Origin: Marinospirillum sp.
GTDB lineage: Bacteria > Pseudomonadota > Gammaproteobacteria > Pseudomonadales > Halomonadaceae
Reading direction: 5' to 3'
Length of the DNA stretch: 8,582 nucleotides
NCBI GenBank assembly: GCA_007116865.1
Contig: SKHR01000086.1
Span: forward strand, 1 to 8,582
Below the pieces are notes generated by a model that ran no database searches, had not been told where the DNA came from, and saw nothing but the letters and a program-made list of their open reading frames with translations. Position 1 is the stretch's first letter. The number at the start of each line of letters is the position of its first letter. Both the position numbers and the translations under genes were made by a program. Below are positions 6,723 through 8,582 of the stretch, piece after piece.

Positions 6723-7492
6723 AGGTCGATATCCTGGGGTGCAGCGGTGGCATGGGGCAGCAGCAGCAAACCACCTGCTTTCGCATCAATGATTCACTGC
6801 TGATTGATGCAGGCAGCGGCCTGGGTGAATTAGACCAAGGGGCACTCAAGCAAATACGCCATATCTGCCTGACCCACGCCCACCTGGATCATATTTGTTT
6901 TTTGCCCCTGCTGATCGACAACCTGTTTGAAAGCCTGACCCAGCCGATTCAGGTTTATGCACTGCCCGAAGTGATCGAGAACCTGCGCAAGCATTTATTT
7001 AACTGGCAGATCTGGCCCGACTTCACACGCCTGCCTACGCCTGAAAAACCGGTCATGACCCTGCATGAGATCGGCTACCAGCAAACCCTGGAGCTGGGTG
7101 ATCTCAGTCTCACCCCTTTTCGAGTTTTTCATACGGTACCGACCTGCGGTTATCACCTGCGCAGCAAAAAACACGGAACCAGCTTTGCGATCACCAGCGA
7201 CACCACCTTTGATGCCTCGCTGCTGGATAGCCTGAATCAGCTTGGTCCGCTGGATGTTTTGCTCACCGAGTGCGCCTTCCCTGACCGCATGCTGGAGCTG
7301 GCACGACTTTCACGCCACCTGACTCCGCAACTGCTGCAGGCGCTTCTTAACCAGCTGACTCATGCCCCCAAAGCCGTTTGGATCAGTCACCTGAAACCCA
7401 GCCAACATCTGGAAATCGCCAATGAGTTAGCCCAGGCCAACCTCAACTGCGAGTTACGGGTATTACGCAGTGGCGAGCAGTGGCAGATTTAA
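6719..7492 (+). CDS. Metallo-beta-lactamase-fold hydrolase resembling class II 3',5'-cyclic-nucleotide phosphodiesterase
   Basis: The 257 residues form a metallo-beta-lactamase fold close in pattern to class II cyclic-nucleotide phosphodiesterases (yeast PDE1, bacterial CpdP). The likely reaction is opening of cAMP or cGMP to the 5'-nucleotide; the substrate is inference. Metal-binding motifs are complete: THAHLDH (H53, H55, D57, H58), H138 in RVFHTVPT, D161 in ITSDTTFD, E184 in LLTECAF, H200 in SRHLTP and H224 in WISHLKP. LLIDAGSG (27-34) is the first core strand. In the class II signature as I recall it, a Gly or Ser follows HLDH by three residues; here that position is F61, so this may be a divergent branch or a different substrate. 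No signal peptide is seen, so it should be cytoplasmic. ATG overlaps the stop of the GAF-HD-GYP gene (ATGA), implying translational coupling and a shared signalling role. Confidence 0.9.
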   Translation: MKVDILGCSGGMGQQQQTTCFRINDSLLIDAGSGLGELDQGALKQIRHICLTHAHLDHICFLPLLIDNLFESLTQPIQVYALPEVIENLRKHLFNWQIWPDFTRLPTPEKPVMTLHEIGYQQTLELGDLSLTPFRVFHTVPTCGYHLRSKKHGTSFAITSDTTFDASLLDSLNQLGPLDVLLTECAFPDRMLELARLSRHLTPQLLQALLNQLTHAPKAVWISHLKPSQHLEIANELAQANLNCELRVLRSGEQWQI

Positions 7493-7503
7493 CAAACCAC
7501 TGC
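7477..7503. other. Inverted repeat at the convergent gene ends
   Basis: GCAGTGG (7477-7483) and CCACTGC (7497-7503) form a perfect 7-bp stem with a 13-base loop covering the phosphodiesterase stop codon. Only 22 bp separate the two convergent stops. No U-run follows on either strand, so it is not a standard intrinsic terminator. It may slow polymerase or protect 3' ends, or be chance. Confidence 0.3.
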
Positions 7504-7514
7504 ATCAACCTGCA

Positions 7515-8582
7515 CTAACCGCCGAGATAATCCATTGCCTCAATCAAACGGCTGATACCCGTGACCTGCATGCCCTCAATGGGCTCTTTAGGCACATTGG
7601 CCTGCGGCACCAGGGCCTGGCGAAACCCGTGTTTCGCTGCCTCGCGAATCCGCTCCTGACCACTGGGTACCGGGCGTATTTCACCGGACAGACCAATTTC
7701 ACCGATCACCATCAGATCCCGTGGCAGCACCCGGTCACGCAGGGAAGAGACAATGGCCAGCACGGCAGCCAGATCAGCGCTGGTTTCCAGCACCCGCACC
7801 CCACCCACCACATTGACAAACACATCCTGATCCCCAGTGAACACTCCGGCATGACGGTGCATCACCGCCAATAACAAGGATAAACGCTGAGCATCCAGAC
7901 CGACCGCGACACGGCGCGGATTGCCCAGTGCGGTGGCATCCACCAAAGCCTGCACTTCAACCAACAGTGGACGGGTGCCCTCCCAGGTGGCCATGACAAT
8001 ACTGCCAGCCGCCGGTTCGGTCTGACGTGAAAGGAAAATCGATGAGGGATTTTTGACTTCCTTCAAACCATTTTCCAGCATCGCAAACACCCCCAGCTCA
8101 TTGACCGCGCCGAAGCGGTTCTTCTGACTGCGCAGGGTACGAAAACGTGCATCACCATCGCCTTCTAAAAGCAGTGACGCATCAATCATATGCTCCAGCA
8201 CCTTGGGGCCAGCCAGAGTGCCATCCTTGGTGACATGCCCGACCAAAAACAACACAGTGGAATGCTGTTTGGCAAAACGGGTGAGATAAGCGGCACTTTC
8301 CCTAACCTGAGAAACCCCGCCAGGCGCTGACTCCAACTCTTCCAGGTGCATGGTTTGAATCGAATCAACAATCAAAACATCCGGTGCTTCTGCCTCAGCC
8401 ATCTGGGTCAGCTGCTCAACGCTGGTTTCTGCCAGCATTTTTAACCCCTTGACCGGCAGCCCCAAACGCTGGGCGCGCAACGCCACCTGCTGCAGGGATT
8501 CCTCACCGGTCACATAAAGCACCTTCTTTTGCTGCGCCAACTGACAGGCCACCTGCAACAAGAGGGTGGACTTGCCAGCGCC
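7515..8582 (-). CDS. radA: DNA repair protein RadA (Sms), 5' end cut by the window
   Basis: RadA is a RecA-like ATPase that promotes branch migration during recombinational repair. The frame runs from the right edge to TAG at 7515, giving the C-terminal 355 residues of a protein usually near 455-460. The missing part is the N-terminal zinc finger and the start of the ATPase. The visible part opens inside Walker A (GAGKSTLLLQ), so apparent internal starts are not real. Walker B is DVLIVDS (68-74), followed by GHVTKDG (115-121) and the RadA-specific KNRFG motif (154-158). The Lon-protease-like C-terminal domain (about 200-355) includes VVGGVRVLETSADLA and VIGEIGLSGEIRPV. That domain is used for structure, not proteolysis, in this family. 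The gene converges on the phosphodiesterase with a 22 bp gap and no intrinsic terminator. All motifs look intact. Confidence 0.98.
   Translation of the reverse strand, partial: GAGKSTLLLQVACQLAQQKKVLYVTGEESLQQVALRAQRLGLPVKGLKMLAETSVEQLTQMAEAEAPDVLIVDSIQTMHLEELESAPGGVSQVRESAAYLTRFAKQHSTVLFLVGHVTKDGTLAGPKVLEHMIDASLLLEGDGDARFRTLRSQKNRFGAVNELGVFAMLENGLKEVKNPSSIFLSRQTEPAAGSIVMATWEGTRPLLVEVQALVDATALGNPRRVAVGLDAQRLSLLLAVMHRHAGVFTGDQDVFVNVVGGVRVLETSADLAAVLAIVSSLRDRVLPRDLMVIGEIGLSGEIRPVPSGQERIREAAKHGFRQALVPQANVPKEPIEGMQVTGISRLIEAMDYLGG

Noticed and set aside
7467..7484. Direct repeat GCAGTGGC twice, ten bases apart
   Set aside because: Within coding sequence, only eight bases and two copies; most likely chance.
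7470..7874. 134-residue plus-strand frame after the phosphodiesterase
   Set aside because: It overlaps the phosphodiesterase end and lies antisense to radA; there is no recognisable protein.

Overview
This window is about 8.6 kb of moderately GC-rich, densely coded chromosome from a gammaproteobacterium. That placement rests on the dapB-to-carAB neighbourhood familiar from pseudomonads and relatives, on CarB residues that line up almost position for position with the Escherichia coli enzyme, and on a canonical RadA. The genus cannot be fixed from the sequence; an Oceanospirillales or Pseudomonas-like lineage is a guess. I see no mobile elements, CRISPR arrays, tRNA or rRNA genes.

Left arm, minus strand, read right to left: dapB (lysine and peptidoglycan precursor synthesis), an unrecognised 182-residue protein 13 bp downstream, then a 223 bp regulatory gap, carA and carB. 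carB is cut by the left edge, leaving the first 734 of roughly 1070 residues. The gap before carA holds a candidate sigma70-type promoter with an inverted repeat in its spacer, a first hairpin, and a very good intrinsic terminator (11 bp stem plus six U) lying between that promoter and the carA start. This looks like an attenuator controlling carbamoyl-phosphate synthase, which feeds both arginine and pyrimidine synthesis. carA most likely starts at a TTG codon behind a strong ribosome binding site.

Right arm, plus strand: a divergent two-gene operon encodes a GAF plus HD-GYP protein with a ~107-residue insertion inside the HD-GYP core. It overlaps by ATGA a metallo-beta-lactamase-fold protein resembling class II cyclic-nucleotide phosphodiesterases. 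Together they look like a small nucleotide second-messenger turnover module. radA (DNA recombination and repair) converges on it from the right edge and is truncated by the window.

Most of the window is ordinary core genome. The parts most worth following up are the carA leader, the unknown protein between dapB and carA (possibly a decayed nuclease fold), and the GAF-HD-GYP/phosphodiesterase pair. I found no convincing wholly new system.
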